A stretch of 64,000 nt of DNA from Scortum barcoo (GCA_023238725.1 CM041553.1:10501001-10565000); one strand, 5' to 3'. Shown: positions 1 to 14,200, counted from the first letter of the stretch. Program-made: numbers and translations. Notes: generated by a model not told the origin, from the letters alone.

Positions 1-586
1 CAACATGGTATCACTGTTATATTAACGCAGCATACTACACCTTAGGTCTACATGTGACACACACAAAGAAGACCACAGATGAAAATAAGTATTTTGTAGG
101 GGCAGATGGAGAAAGATGATAAAATGTGCATGGCATTGTAGTTGCCCTCGTACCCTTTCTCCTTAGGGCCCAGCTGAGTCACACAGAACTAACCTTGAGA
201 TTTCAACAAATTTGCTGCTTGGTAAAACACTGCAGCTTATGTTCTCTCTGAGGGCAGGGCTGCCTCTTTACCCAGCATGCCAAAACGATAGTGTAGAAAC
301 AGATTTGTGTCCACTTTAACACTTCTCTTCACACGCAAACACACTCCCCTGACTTTTTCTCTACGCTTACGCAGAGCATTGTTTCCAGCAAACACGGTTA
401 GTCACTTCACAGCAAGCCACGAGGTCATCGCGGCTGAAAGACAAAGAAATGAAGACAGAAGGCAACGAAGGATGAGGATACGACTTCCTTACATAATCAT
501 GATATGAGTCAAATTTAGTCATCTGCACACATTTGGTTTTGGCATAGGTGAAATTTCATTACGTCATTCATTCATGCACACCCACT

Positions 587-590
<4 letters not shown>

Positions 591-619
<29 letters not shown>
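591..619. repeat. (CA)n microsatellite
   Basis: About 14 pure CA units. Confidence 0.95.
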
Positions 620-621
<2 letters not shown>

Positions 622-2059
622 GAGTGCCATATGGTGCCACAGTGAAGTCAGTGGTTACAGTGAGTTACATCAGACAGGTAAGCCAAACCAGTGAGCCAGC
701 TGGACTGAAAACAAAACCCTGACTTCATATTGTGAGGCTCTGCCAAACGATAAACTGAATTATACAACGAGTAATTTCAGCCCAGGAACTGAATGGATTA
801 AACAGCCGCCATTTAAGAAAGAGCGGAGACATCCAAACTGCGCTCGGTCATGTTTGGAAACACATGGATCGTACAGGACATAGGCCAGCGTGAAGAAGTA
901 TCAGTGCGCCCCTCAGCTGAAAGCTATTTTGACTCCCTGTTGAACTGAGTGCAGCACACAGGTGACAGATGGGGGGGCTAGAGACATCAGCGATCTGAAG
1001 ATATGGGTTACTAAGAAGTCTTTTGCTGTGCTGTGTCACTATAACATATGACAATCATTCGGCCCTTCCACATTCGAGCCTTAGATTGGAGGCATAAAAG
1101 AAAAAAGGTATGTCCTCACCCTATTCTCAAACCCGAAATCTCTACAGCAGCTTTATGTGGCCCCTAAAGTGGTTCACTGACTTTTCAGCGTCCTTTCCTA
1201 ATATTCCCCGGCATGGTTCCATAATGATACCTTTTTTTTTTTATATCTCTTTTCAACAACTGACCTGGCTAAATTTCCTCAGCAGATGAAAACACTCAGC
1301 CTTCGCCATCTCCACCTCTATCTCTTTTTGCACCCTGTATGACATTTTCCAGTAACCTTTACTTGTCCCCTCATACTGCAGAGCTTCTAATCGCAAAAGA
1401 AAGAGTGCAGTCGTCCCTGTTACACCACTGGCCTGACTCTAGTGACGGCAGTGATACAGTCCAGTAAACTTGCAATATGAAGCCACTGTTAAACATGACA
1501 AATGATAAGAAGGGAAGCAGTTGTATTAATATAACATTAAGGACAATACGCTGAGCTGAAGGGGAGCTGCCAGCAGCTGGTAGTCATTAGCCATTTTAAT
1601 CATTCAAAAAGATGGTTTGGTGAAAAGAAATTTTGTGTCAGCTGAAAATAATAACACACTTACTCATTATCATTTAATAAACCAGCTGAGAGAGCATAGA
1701 ATGGATTTCAGTAATCAACGTGGTCTGTTTATGCACTGTGTGAACAAGGAACGACTGTGGACCCATAGTACCCAAATAACAGTATTTTAAACAATGGCAT
1801 CCCTTCATAGGAATTTTCTCCACTCTGCGATCTGATTTCACTTCTTATGGCTGGTTCAGGTCCAGTCAAAGCTTGTTGTGTTGCCATGACAACCAGCAAC
1901 TGTGGGTTGTAATATCAGCTGCGAAATAATCACATAAAACAAAGGGTTTTAAATACAATGGTAGTGATGCGCTATGATGTTACTGATATATCCTGATCTC
2001 ACCGTGTTTTTCTAATGTGGTAATACGCTATTAGAAATGCTTTTGTCCTGAGGCACCAA

Positions 2060-2165
2060 AGGCAGGTTGCAGCACCCACTTTCAGAACCGCTGCTTAGAC
2101 CAGAGGTTGTCCCCACCCCAGGGGAGCATGGGAGCATTGCAGGAGGGCCACAGAGGGAGAGACCT
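2060..2165. repeat. possible adjacent hAT-like ends
   Basis: CAGAACCGCTG (2083-2093), a 7-base spacer, then CAGAGGTTGTC (2101-2111) form outward-facing imperfect inverted ends of the 'GAGAACCACTG...CAGTGGTTCTC' type seen in fish hAT elements. Matches are only 8 of 11, so this is tentative. Confidence 0.25.
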
Positions 2166-2541
2166 GAAGCAAAAATATTGAGAGAGTCAAGTAGTTTGTA
2201 GTTTGAACTGCTGATTTAGCTCGCTGACTTGCGCGGTCAGCAATTGGAGCAGTGGTAGTGGAGGCAATTAAGGTACGCTAAAACACTTATCGCCCAAATG
2301 CTGCAATTTGTGAGTCATAAAATGTCCATAAAACACTTCAAAATCATAAAAAAGGAGACAAACTTAGAATCATAACATCTTTAAGTTTCCTTCAGTATCA
2401 CAGTAATTTTGTTGTGTCTCCAGTTTCAATAGTTAATTCTGTATTGGCCATTTCTAATGGTGTCAGTTTTCCCAAATGTAAACAAATAGTGATTAAAAAA
2501 ATGGGGATCAAGTTGTAGCTTAAGCTTTTAGAATCCATAGC

Positions 2542-2560
2542 AAAAAAAAAAAAAAAAAAA
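2542..2560. repeat. poly(A) run of 19
   Basis: Homopolymer followed by CAAATAAACAAAATAAAAC, like a retroposed tail, but no recognisable element body precedes it. Confidence 0.9.
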
Positions 2561-3397
2561 CAAATAAACAAAATAAAACAGCTGATGTCACCTCTTCAGT
2601 TTTAAACATCAAACCATTTGATGTTTGAGGCATAAATTCCTGATTTCTCTGGAGATTTTCTGATGTCACCAACAAGAAATACTCTGGAGCATTATAGTAA
2701 TTAACGATTGTGAATAAGATCAAACAATGTTGTTTTGTGATCACTTCTAAGATTCAGGAATCCCGTAAGGCTAGCTCCTATTAACCTTCTACTTGCTCCA
2801 ACTGGTCTGTCACGTTTCAGCCGGGCGCCTTGAAACAAGTGAGCGAGAGTGATTTGACAGGTGGGGCCAGTCATTCATTTTCTGAGACACCCTGCATTGA
2901 TCATGACAGCCAATGGATGTCCACCTTCACCTCTGGGACAACCAATCATATGTTCCCACCTGAGTCACAAAGGGGGGGCAATGGGCTTCTAAAGAGCCAG
3001 GCATCAATAAAGTCAAGAGGGGGGCCTCTGGGTAAATGAGTTTAGTGGTGATTAATGATATGGCCTCTTAATGGGACACTGACACACTATTGGCTGAGCG
3101 TCAGACAGGAAATCACCAATCACAGAGCGGGATTGTGGGCACTCAGTCTCATCTCCTCCACCTGATAAGACGCGGGTGAGTCAGAAAGATAGAGTGGGGG
3201 AGATAGAGAGAGAACAAAACTGAGGCTTTTTGAGAGAAAATAGAAGGAAAGCGGAAGAGACGGGAACAATAAGAGCTTGAGCTATGAGCGTGGCACCAAA
3301 TTATAGTGAGCAGTGCAGGAAATAAAACAATTCAAATGCACACAAGCTGATGAGAGACGTCCTCCCGACTGCCTCACTTTGTCTCTCAATTACAGCC

Positions 3398-3435
3398 GCA
3401 CACACACTCACACGTGCGCGCACACACACACACAC
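3398..3435. repeat. imperfect (CA)n microsatellite
   Basis: CA-rich with a central GTGCGCG interruption. TG-rich degenerate sequence follows at 3545-3560, 3700-3750 and 3890-3925. Confidence 0.85.
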
Positions 3436-4250
3436 CTGCACGTATGCACACAGCAACACCGACAGCTGGTTTGAGACTCACTACTCCGAACATCAACATC
3501 TGCCCACATTTCCTTCTCAGCTCTCACTGTGCTGTGCAAGTCTGCATGTGTGTGTGTGTTCATGCATTTACTTTATGTGTCCAGACTTTCCTTATCTGAT
3601 GTGAAAGAGCAGTGAGCTCGTCAGTGCAGTGCGTGTGCATTCATGTCCGCGTGTTCCCATTCATGTATGTGTAAGAATCTCCAGTACAGTTTGAGTATGG
3701 TGCGTGCTTACAGTGTGTGTGTCTGCTGGTGCGATGCGTGCGTGTCTGTAGTCCCAGTGTAACTGGCTGTGGTGTTTTATTCCATTTGAAGCTGTTTATG
3801 CTGCCTGGTTAAAGTTTGATGAGACCTCTGCTCGTAAATGAACCCAGTTAGGAATTTGGAGAGAGACGCATTGCGGAAAATATATCAAGCCTGTGTGTGT
3901 GTGTGTCTGAGTGTGTCTGCCACGCTGTCAAATTTTGCTCCAACCAAAACCACACTGAAAACAGTTTGCTGTTGTTTGTTTGTGTGGGATGTGCACGCAC
4001 GTGTGTCACCGGCGTCCGGGCACGGGCAGTCACTTCTGTCTGACGCGCGTACGCATGTGCTTCATCTAAGAGCCCGGCCTACAGTATGTGGTGTGTTTGT
4101 GCATGTTTGTGTGTGTCGATGGCGGAAATGAGAGTGTGTGAGATTGGCATGTAATTATCAGAGTGTCAGCTCAGTGACACTCTGCTGGGTCATTCATCCT
4201 CTGACTGTCATCGCTCCATACCCTCTAGGACTCCACTATCCTGAGAGTTA

Positions 4251-4281
4251 GTGAGAGAGAGAGAGAGAGAGTGTGTGTGTG
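4251..4281. repeat. compound (GA)n(GT)n microsatellite
   Basis: GA units pass directly into GT units. Confidence 0.9.
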
Positions 4282-6837
4282 GGTGGGTTGGAGTGTGATA
4301 CATGCCTCCACTCTGAAACTCCAAGTGAGAGAGAAAAAGTGAAAAAATCCTTGAGGAAAGAAAAAAAAAAGAAAAAACCCATCACGGGTGAAGTCCAGCA
4401 TTACTTCAAAGCTGTCTGCTTCCTCCACGCTGTGGTGAGAACTAGCATTTGCTGTAGTTGCTCTTAACTCGCATTAGGACTTAAATTTGACAAAGTCTGT
4501 GAAGTCACATCTCACTGAATAAGAAATAATGTAAAATCCTAAGTCAAACATGCACTGGTGGAAAAGACAGATCAATTACAGCTACAGAAAGGCATAAAGT
4601 TATGTTTTTTTTCTTAGAAAGCTAAAAAAATGATGATGTGGAATTATGGAGGCAGAAAAAAGGTTACTAAAGTTTAATTTGCATATAAAGCTGGGGGTAA
4701 AGTGAGTCTTGATACACTTTGTACAACCATGTGATGTTCTAATTAACCTACACCTATTTAAGCTGGACTTTGCCCTTGATTCCAGTCATGTTTATCATTG
4801 TCAAGACTAGAGGAGTTTTTTAGGTTTTTAAGTCCACGGGCTGAGACCATCCCCATAAATCCTTAAAACTAAAGTGGATGAAACTGGATGTAACCCAAAC
4901 CTCCAAACATTTTAGACAAATGAAACCAAAAAAGGCTGCCAGAATGAATACCACCTTATTTGTATTTTGATCCAGTGTGTCCACTTCCAAGGGCTTCCAT
5001 TATTACCACTCTGTTCCTAAAAGCAATCATTATTGCTCTTATAATCAGGTCAAAAGGACATGCAGTCAAATTCAATGGCAATCAATGTTATTTATGTGGT
5101 TTCATTGGTGAGGCTCTACCCCTGAAGAATATGTTTCTCTACATTAATAAGTGCTCTAAGTGCATACTCCGAGGACGGACAACCCCACTGTTCCTTCTCA
5201 TCTGATTTTCTCATTCTCAAACTCGCTCTGTCACGTAGAAAAAGATATCCAGAAGATTTCCTAGTTTTTCACTTTATGTGAGCTCTAAAAGGGGGTGTGT
5301 ACTTTATGTCTGTTTATGCTTGTCTGAAGACTTTAAGCATCTTACTATGCTGAGAAATCAACCAATAATCTTTACCACATGCTAAAAAAAAATCTGAATT
5401 TTTAATTGGCAGTCATAAAGAGTGGATTTAGTGTTGCCAAAAGAAAGAAAACATCTGATCCTGCAGTTTAGTAATAAAATAAATATATAAATTTCTAGTA
5501 ATAAAAAGCTGTGCTATTGCTGTTCTGCGCAAATGCTACCTAAAGCACCCGTCAGCAAGTCAACCGTCTCTAATTATCAATACCAAGAAAGCAAGATTGT
5601 CATAGAGCCGCATTAAAAATTAAAACATATCGGGAACCATTAGATGGAATCAGCTCTTCTGCTGCTGACAGATGTGCAATAATGACAAAGTAATCATGAT
5701 GAGTGTGGCTGCTGAATCATGCATTTGACCATGCAGCAAACAATTAGATGATAAGCTGAAATGCCGAGGAAAAAGAAGCAAGGCGGTTGTTTGTTTTATT
5801 TCTATCAAACTTGCAAATAAGTAATTGATTTACTTATTCGTTTGTTTTTTTGAAACAAATAGCTATTAATTGTTCGCAAAGAATATACATAAATGAAGAG
5901 ACAGAACAAGAAAAGATTCAAAGAAAAAGATCAACACGACTGTTGTGCCCAGTGTAATGTACTTTTTATGGACCAAATAAGCAACCAGCATGTGTGCTAT
6001 TGGGCTTTGTGAACCATGAAGAATAAGTAATTAAATAAAACTAAATGGAATCAGATCTTCATTGTTGACTCGGAAGCCTTCCCGTGGTCACATTGGGAAG
6101 ACGGATGTGTTTATTGATGTGTCAAACAAGTGTTATTAGATCAGTGGGAGCCCCATCAGGCATCATGAAAAATAAATACCAAGCAATTAAGCTGAAATGA
6201 AACAAGCGGCTCTCTCATGTCGACGTCACGGCAACATATCTAAGACTTCACAGCAGCTAGCAAGGCTTGTGTTTGTCTTTCAGTAATCGCACTGTCGCAC
6301 TCTGTGAACAATCAAGTAGAATTACAATACAGATACAGTGGTTTTGCTGAAGGTATTTATTTGCATGTATAAAAAAATAACATTTCATCAACAAAAATGA
6401 TACCATGGTTGTTCAACAATAGTGCACAAATGAAGAGCAATGACCAATTCTTCCTTATACATCATCATCATCTTTTTGCAGCAGATGTATTATCTGGTGT
6501 TTCAAACGACTATTAGTCACACAAAGCAAGATTGCTATCATGCTCAGTGAACAGTAAAGCACAACTAAGCAGAAATGCAGCAAAGGAAAGAGTCAGTTAT
6601 TTAATTTTATGGTCATGCAGCCTGATTAGCCATTGGCAGGGATTCTGTATTTCAGGCAGCTGCTGGTGTGACATGTGCAACTTTGGCAAATGCACTTCGG
6701 CAAGCAGTTCTCCCCATCCACCAGAGAAAAACATACATGGGAGCGTGTGTGGCCTCTAATTAAGTTGCAAATAATATTTGAACCGTTTCCTAACCGCATG
6801 CTGGTAAACAGATGAGACAGAGTAAAAGTAGCTTAGA

Positions 6838-6871
6838 GTACCTGGAGTGTCCCATCTTCCACTCCAGGTAC
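6838..6871. repeat. perfect hairpin, 12-bp stem and 10-nt loop
   Basis: GTACCTGGAGTG (6838-6849) and CACTCCAGGTAC (6860-6871) are exact reverse complements around a 10-base loop. Confidence 0.9.
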
Positions 6872-7139
6872 AAACATGAAAATCTGCATTTTTGAAAAAA
6901 AAAAGCGTTTTCGTAAAAGCGTTTGTCGTAAACCCAGTGTGTGAAGTTCACATGATTTGTCAGCAGCATAGCACTGGCAGAGGTATAGAGTTCTTAATCT
7001 TATTTGTTCTGGAGCAGAAGAGGAAGTCAGATGATGTTATTATGTTATAATAGAGTGTATGCCTCTCAAGGAGGTTGGGGTGGATGGTTGGGTCAACCAA
7101 ACATGGACTCAAACACACAAGACGTTTTTTTTTTCTGTG

Positions 7140-7270
7140 TCAGTTTTCTTTTTATTTTTTTTTAAGGCATGATGGTGGTTCCCTAACCCTAATCAAGTGT
7201 ATATTATTGTAACCATGGCGATGACAGGGCACCAACCTTAATAAAGCCATTTTAACACAAACCATGATGT
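7140..7270. repeat. interspersed repeat, copy A
   Basis: GATGGTGGTTCCCTAACCCT (7171-7190), ACCATGGCGATGACAGGG and AAGCCATTTTAACAC (7244-7258) recur in the same order, reverse-complemented, at 16890-16957. Both resemble a fish repeat with GGTTAGGGAAC and GGGTTAAAATGGC blocks. Confidence 0.5.
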
Positions 7271-8704
7271 TTCCTTATATCTAACCAGCCCCATAAAAAA
7301 GGATTTCTTCCTCAGCAGTGATTTGTAACAGGTCTGAGCAACCTACATTTTTATTCCTCCCATTTCTTGTTCTTGTTTAAATCTGTCAGAGTGTTGTGAG
7401 AAAACAGCTGGGAAAGTCTGCCTTTTGATGTTTGTGCTCCAGATGCTTCAATCTCAAAAACGTAACCCCATTAAATTAGATCACAGAATTGTGCATAGAT
7501 ATAATCTGTCTGTTGCTTCATTTGAACTGTTGCTCTCACCTCACTGGGCATACGTCTGCAGGTGAGGCGACTAATTTTACAGGATGATCTAAGATCAGGT
7601 TGAGCTTTCACAAATGAGCCTGCCGATCTATCACAGAGATCTAGAATGAAAAAAGCTTTTTAATACAATGGATGAATGTGTGAAAACTATGAAATAGTCT
7701 ACTTTTGATTGCTATTGCAAACAACCTTGAAATGTTTTCAAAGGCAGTAAACGTGACCATTTGCCTGTAAAAGAAACCACAGGGCGCTGTGTGACTGGTG
7801 TTCAGTGCTGATGGAAATGCACTGTTAATTTGGAGAAAAGTGACAAATGTTATAATGCATCCATTATCTACGCTGAAGCAACGTTCAAACTTTTTTTAAT
7901 AAGCCACAAATTCTTCTCAGCCCGGTCTCACTTGTTTGGAGTAATTATACCAAGGTATCACAGTTAATTAGACAACGTGATGTTCACAAATGCTTGAAAA
8001 TCTGCTGAATGCTCCCGTTGGTGCCACATTTCTGGCATCCACAATACATTACCGATGATTTGCCTTGGTCTCCCAGCGCAGCTGAGGCATTCTGCAGACA
8101 TGAGAGATTATGTCAGCTGTACATTACATGCAAGACATTACAAATACACTAAATAAACAGAGAGAAAATTGGGACATAATGGGCAGCCACAATTCTCCAG
8201 CAGCAGCAACTGAACTCTCATAATACTGTTATGAAGGCCGGTGAATGGGCGCCAGTGAATAATAAATGTTTACTGTACATACTGTACTCTGCACTGACAC
8301 ACATGTGCACTTCACACATATATTCACATGAGCTACATGATAGGTGGATAAATGTTGGCAGCCCTGTGCCTTCTTTTAGTGATACTAGAAGATGTGCTTT
8401 ACTCACCGGCTGCTTCAATATGAGGACACCAGGGAGAGAGGGAGCCACTGAATAAAATGGCAGAAACCGCAAAGAAACTGGGACCAAAGCCACTGAGCAA
8501 GAACTGGACTGTTGAATCATCCTTTACTGAAATGCATCCAAGTTAAATAAGAAAGAATGAGATAAATTACTGGAGAAAAGGTGACTGTTGTCATCCTGTT
8601 TTCATCTCTGCCAATTTCTGGAGTTATGAACTTCTGAGTACAATTACATTAACATTGAATCTTAAAAATATCACATATTTTCTATGGTTCCAGATTTGAC
8701 CAAT

Positions 8705-8850
8705 CTGGAGAAGGTAAGATTTTTTTTTTTTTTTTTTTTTGCATATTCACCTCATGTGGTGTATCATGTCTCTCCACCTGATCCTCCCCTTCAACCCTCC
8801 CACGCCCCTCTGAGGGGGTGCGGCTCAAAGTTTGAAAAGCTCTGGTCTAA
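8705..8850. mobile_element. hAT-like MITE remnant
   Basis: The stretch after a 21-base T run contains CACCTCATGTGGTGTATCATG, CTCTCCACCTGATCC and CCCCTCTGAGGGGGTGCGG, and ends CTCAAAGTTTGAAAAGCTCTGGTCTAAG. That end resembles a CAGAGxTTTTCAAACTTTG-type hAT terminal repeat common in fish. The left terminus is badly decayed, so the boundary is approximate. Confidence 0.4.
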
Positions 8851-10435
8851 GATTTGCATTTATATTCTACTTTCAATTCATTTGGAAATAATTACCTATT
8901 ATTGTACGGTTTGGACACAAATAAACAACATGTGTATTGTGAGATTTATAGTCTGGGAGCAAAATAAATCCCTTGTCAGTCTCCTCTCATCTCCCCTTGT
9001 TCTCCTTTCTTCCCATTTCTTCTCCCCCTCCCTCTAATCTCATCTCCTCCTCCCATCTCCTGTCTTTGTCCCTTCATCACTAGTTCTCTTTCCTCATTTA
9101 CTTTAATAAAAGGACAGTGGAAAAGGCAGAATCCTGGATGGCCTTTGATGTACCTGGACAGGTCTGGCTTCCCCCCTCGTGAAGTAAAAATTGAAGGGAG
9201 GAAAGGGAGGGGAGTTATTACTTCTTCGCCGCTCTCTTCAGAGAAGTCCAGCTCTGTGCTCAGCCAGCTTCAGACTGTCCTGCCCCCCCCCACCATCTCC
9301 ATTCTTACTCTTATTCAGCAACCCTCTCATCCAGGCTGTGTAATCGATAGAAGAGTTCTTACTGGAGATCTTATTGACGCACTGAGACTCACTCCGCTCA
9401 TCAATAGAAACAATGATCACTTGGAGAGAGGGAGACGTCGAGAAAGAAGCTGAGGAGACTCGCTCTGCCGGCGTCGTATTTTCTTAAGTAAATTCTGTGC
9501 TTGGTTCTGAAATATAGATTAAAAACTACTAATTGCCCGCATCGCCCTAAGTTACATTTAAATACACTATTGACTGTCGGCGATGCTGCACCGAGGCCAG
9601 GACCGAAGCTTCTAATTGGCTCCAACGGCCAGAAGAGACAAATATAGTGCGCTCATTATATGCCTCTGGATCTGGACAAATGGAGATGGCATAGACAGAA
9701 GACCAGAGAGTGCCGTAGCATTAAGTCAGTGATAGAAATCAAATTAATTGAAATGTTACAGTATATATTCCTCATGAAGTGGACATTATAGCCCCCATGC
9801 AGGGAGGACAACCCGCATGAGCCTTAAAGAGACAGTTTGCGTTTGCAGGAAAGAAAAAAAAAAAGTGTTTGCGATCAATGTGCTCTCTTGACCTTGGGGC
9901 GGCCTAATACCATTTGGCTGTCTTGAGGGGATTCAGGGTAGACAATTGTACAGGGAGCTGTGCTTTTCAGTCATTCACTTGGTCAATACTTACAATGAAT
10001 GAGCTGAAATAGTTCACCAAAGAAAAGGAGCTGGATTGTCCACGGTTGGGCTAAACCCAGTACAGCTGTGATACAATGCTGCTTCTTTGGCTCTGACTTG
10101 AGCGACTGTCATTTACTCTCCAACAAATGTGTCTAATCGACCACATGTTCACACATTTACACATTTATTTTACAAAAAGTCTTTCTCCCTACAGTGACAA
10201 AAACAAAGCATATGCTGCAAGTGGAGGTTCCTTATTAAAATCGGAAGACAGTTATAATTTTAAAATATTAAGCTGTCAATCCTACAGTTGGCTGTCATGA
10301 AATGACAAGTTGACATTTCAACTTTTGTCACTTCTGTCTTTGCTGTCACATATTGCAGCACATTGGCTGCCCAACTTAAAATAAACTTAACATGCCCCAA
10401 GAAATAAATAACCCAAGAGTCTGTGAATCTGTGAA

Positions 10436-10455
10436 TTTTTTTTTTTTTTTTTTTT
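10436..10455. repeat. poly(T) run of 20
   Basis: Pure T homopolymer. Another T20 run is at 19159-19178, and T21 at 8720-8740. Confidence 0.9.
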
Positions 10456-11082
10456 AAACAAGATGAGTCAAATACACTTTTTTGATTTGATGTTTGAAAG
10501 CCTGAAATACTTGAATTTGAACCAGTCTGCTTCAAAAGAAGTAACAAAAGAACCCGAGATGCTCCCTCCTAGGTTAGACTGTTATGGAGCTTGTGAACAG
10601 GACACTGACCCTGAACATCCCCCAGTCGTTAGACATGGGCATCCAGCTTCTTTTTGATCCACTAAAGCATGTAACATGAAAATAAAAATAACTATTAGAG
10701 TCTGTTGTGTGCAGAAATCAATAAATGCAGATAAAAGATAAACAGCACTGGCTGAACTATGCAGATAGATGTTGGCATGTTTCAAACATTGTTCACTCTG
10801 CAGGTCACAAAAGAAGCAATAATAAATAATTTAATTTTTACAAGCAACATACTTCCCATGTTCTTTACAGTAATCCGAAAACATCGAAAGCATCAAGGCA
10901 ACATCATAATCTTTGTCAAATACTGGGAAGATTCAACAGAATTTTCAAGCACGCACCCACACACACGCACTGCATGTTTGTTACAGACCAAGTTTAACCA
11001 AGAGCACTTTCCCAACTCTCTGGTGTGGAAAGAGATAGAAGGCCTACATCAATACTCAGAGTCAAGGTGCTGAGCGCCACAT

Positions 11083-11141
11083 CACACACAAACACATACA
11101 CACGCAGACACACACATAAACACACACACAGACGCTCCAGA
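11083..11141. repeat. imperfect (CA)n microsatellite
   Basis: CA-rich run with G and T interruptions, about 90 bases before a (TG)n run of opposite sense. Confidence 0.9.
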
Positions 11142-11230
11142 TCTGTATACAGTGTAGCGAGTCACCATCAGACTGTAAATAATAGGCTGAAGATGAAACC
11201 GTTTCCAAACAGAAACCGCATGGCTTTGTC

Positions 11231-11249
11231 TGTGTGTGTGTGTGTGTGT
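11231..11249. repeat. (TG)n microsatellite
   Basis: Nine TG units, complementary to the CA tract at 11083-11141. Confidence 0.9.
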
Positions 11250-14200
11250 TTGTTAGGTACTGTATGTCAGAATACCCCGTAGAGGCCGAGGCATTTGCCC
11301 AGTCCACTGCTCTTTCTTCCAGTCTGGCAGGCAGACAAGGGGAAGTGAAAGAGATAAGTTGAAAGGAGAAGTTCCTGGAGTCAGCGCACGGGCAGGATAT
11401 GGTCTGATTGAGATAGACACTGACTGATTGCTATTTGGACTCTGCTTACATCATCAAGTCAGTCTCTGTTTCCGCCAGGTCTGGGGTCAATTCAATCATT
11501 TGAAAATGAAAATCAATTTAAAGTGCAACCAGTAACTGTTTACATTTGTGAACAGCGCACCCTTATACCTTTGTTATGCTGGGTATGACAGCTGGAAAAG
11601 TGTGAATTATGGAGTCGTGTATTTGAGCTCTGTAAAACATAAAGTCAGGTCACTCAGACTGAGAAAAATAAGGGATTATCATTCAGGTGGGACTCAGTTT
11701 CTACCCTCTGTGTATGGACAGAACTCACCCTGTTCAGAGTGTGTGTTTGTTTGACTCGTCTGTGCAATGACGTTCATTCTTAGTATTGGAAATGGCAACT
11801 TGGAAAGAAATTCTAAAGACAAGGCCAAACGTGTTGTTTCCAAAGTGTTCAATCATCGTGGACATGGTTCAGTTGCCGTCACATAATGGAATTTGTACAC
11901 CATCCTAGAACAGAGACTTGAGGTAGGATCTTCCCCAAATATATACAACCACCTGTTATCACATGACCAAAATTAACTACTGTAGGTCACATGAAAACAA
12001 TTCAATAACAACTGAGCAAGCACAACTGCTGAGAAAGGCCACAAGAAGCTGTGAAAAGAGAAACATGCATGCTTAGTGACACTGCAGATTACAGCATGGC
12101 CTTCTGTTAACAGACTTTGAGCTGAAGTTACCACACAAAGTCCAGTTTTAGGCTGCTTGTCGTGTCAGTTAAGTGTGAGTGGGACAGTAATGATGGCCCC
12201 GAAGCTTTGTTTTGTTGATATATTTTACAGGAAAACCTCAAACACTTATGGAACAGCAGTTTTGTGTCTGCAGCATGAGCTTGAATGTAAGCTGGCTTTT
12301 TCAGTGACATGAATTTATCAAGGGAGAAATGTCTCTCCGTGTGTCTTCATGTCCATCATGTTAAAACCCTCATTGTTACTTCCTTTAGAATTCAGGTAGG
12401 AGTCACCGATAATTGGCATTTCCTTTTATCATCTTATTATTACTGAAAAAACAGGTCAAAACTGTCATTTTTTCTTAGTTTTTAGGCTGTTGTGTTACCC
12501 ACTGTTTTAAAGTTTTTACCTCTCAGTCAATTTAAAATTGATACCAGGGTTAAATCCAGTGTTTTTAGTTTAGAAAATCTACTGTTGGCCACAGAGTCAG
12601 TCACATTTGCATCACACGATTATCTCAGGATCATATTTTTGAACTGGCATGATTACTGCTACAGTTTTATAACCAGCTGTTGGCTTTCAGACTCATCTGA
12701 GGCTGGAGATTGGCTCACGGCAGGATAAAAGATACAGCCCTGAGTGGTGTGTTAGGACGGAGCATAAGGCATTTTATGTGATGACATTTGTGCGGCACGT
12801 GAATGAGCGCATGTGAGACCGGTGGGTTAGGCTACTGTGAGGTAAATACAATGGCGGCAATGGCGCTGTGTTGTTCCCAGCTAAACGATGGAAAGAGCGA
12901 GGGATGAGTAAGCGAGCCCACGGGCACTGACAGACTACAATCTGCTACTCACAAACACGCACACAGACCCACACACACACACAAAAATCTGCTGCACCAA
13001 TTTTGATACTTTTATAAAAACTCCTTTGTGAGGGTTATATGACTGCAGTATTTAATCTGTACCCTTTTAACATTTTACTTTGCTATCCTGTGGTGCCATT
13101 TGACTGAACACTGATTTAACCTCTAGACATTTGCTGGTCAGCAAACAGCAGTCACAGATATTATAGTGCCTTAATTTGGTCCAACTATCCCCGCCATCAT
13201 TTAGCCCTAAAATAAGTGGAAAAGCTTGACTGTTCTGTCTGTCCGACCTTTGTTGACTTTTTTGAGGCTTTTACCAATATTGATTTGAAAACTACCAAAA
13301 AAAGATAATGATATAGCTATTTTTCTAACATCAGTTACAACAACAACAACAAAGTCTTTCAGCCAGAACTACTGAACGATGGTCCTCAACATTCAACATC
13401 TTTCTGGTGACATTTACTTAGAGGTGCCTTGTGCTTGGGAGTGGAGTGTGCAGGTATGCGACATGTTTCTATTTTTATTTGTTTGGAACGAATAAAAGAA
13501 GAACTGGGTATTCTGCAATGCTCACAATGGAAAGCAGACAGAGAAAAGGCAGCCACCTAGAGGAACTTGGACATTACCGTGAGATGCCATCACGAATGAT
13601 GCAAAATACACAAATAAAAAGTCACTGCAGCTGTGAAAACGTGATTTAACTGACTGAACCGACCTCTGCAGACACAGAAAAAAAAATCTGGTCAGCCTTC
13701 CCTCATTTCCATGTCTTCATTGTCATCCCTCTCTTTCCGCTCCTCTCCTCTTTCTCCAAAAGGACATATGTGTGTGAAAGAGTGCGTGGGAGGAGGGCCT
13801 TGCTACTATTTTCACTGGGAGATTGTGAAAGGGGCCGTATGCCGGGCCGGAAAGTGGGAGGGATGGAGAGATGGAGATAATAACGGAGGGACAGTTGGAG
13901 CTTTGCACGTGGTGGGGGGGGGAAATGTAGGTAGATGAGAAACAGAGGTTTGAGTTTGGTGATTAATTTAGATTCAGCCGAGCTTTATTGTATGCCTCCC
14001 TTGATCCCCGGCTCCTGTGAAGCGTACCTTCTGTAGAGCGACTACCTCCTTCCACTATAGAGAGACGCCGTTCTAACGAGAGGAGGACTCGCTTTATCAT
14101 TCAAAGCCATATCCTTCTTCATTGCCCCTCAAATAGCACCCTGCTGACAGCGTTGAGCCAATTTTCACAAACAAATTGATCCCTTTGTCATCAAATGCTC

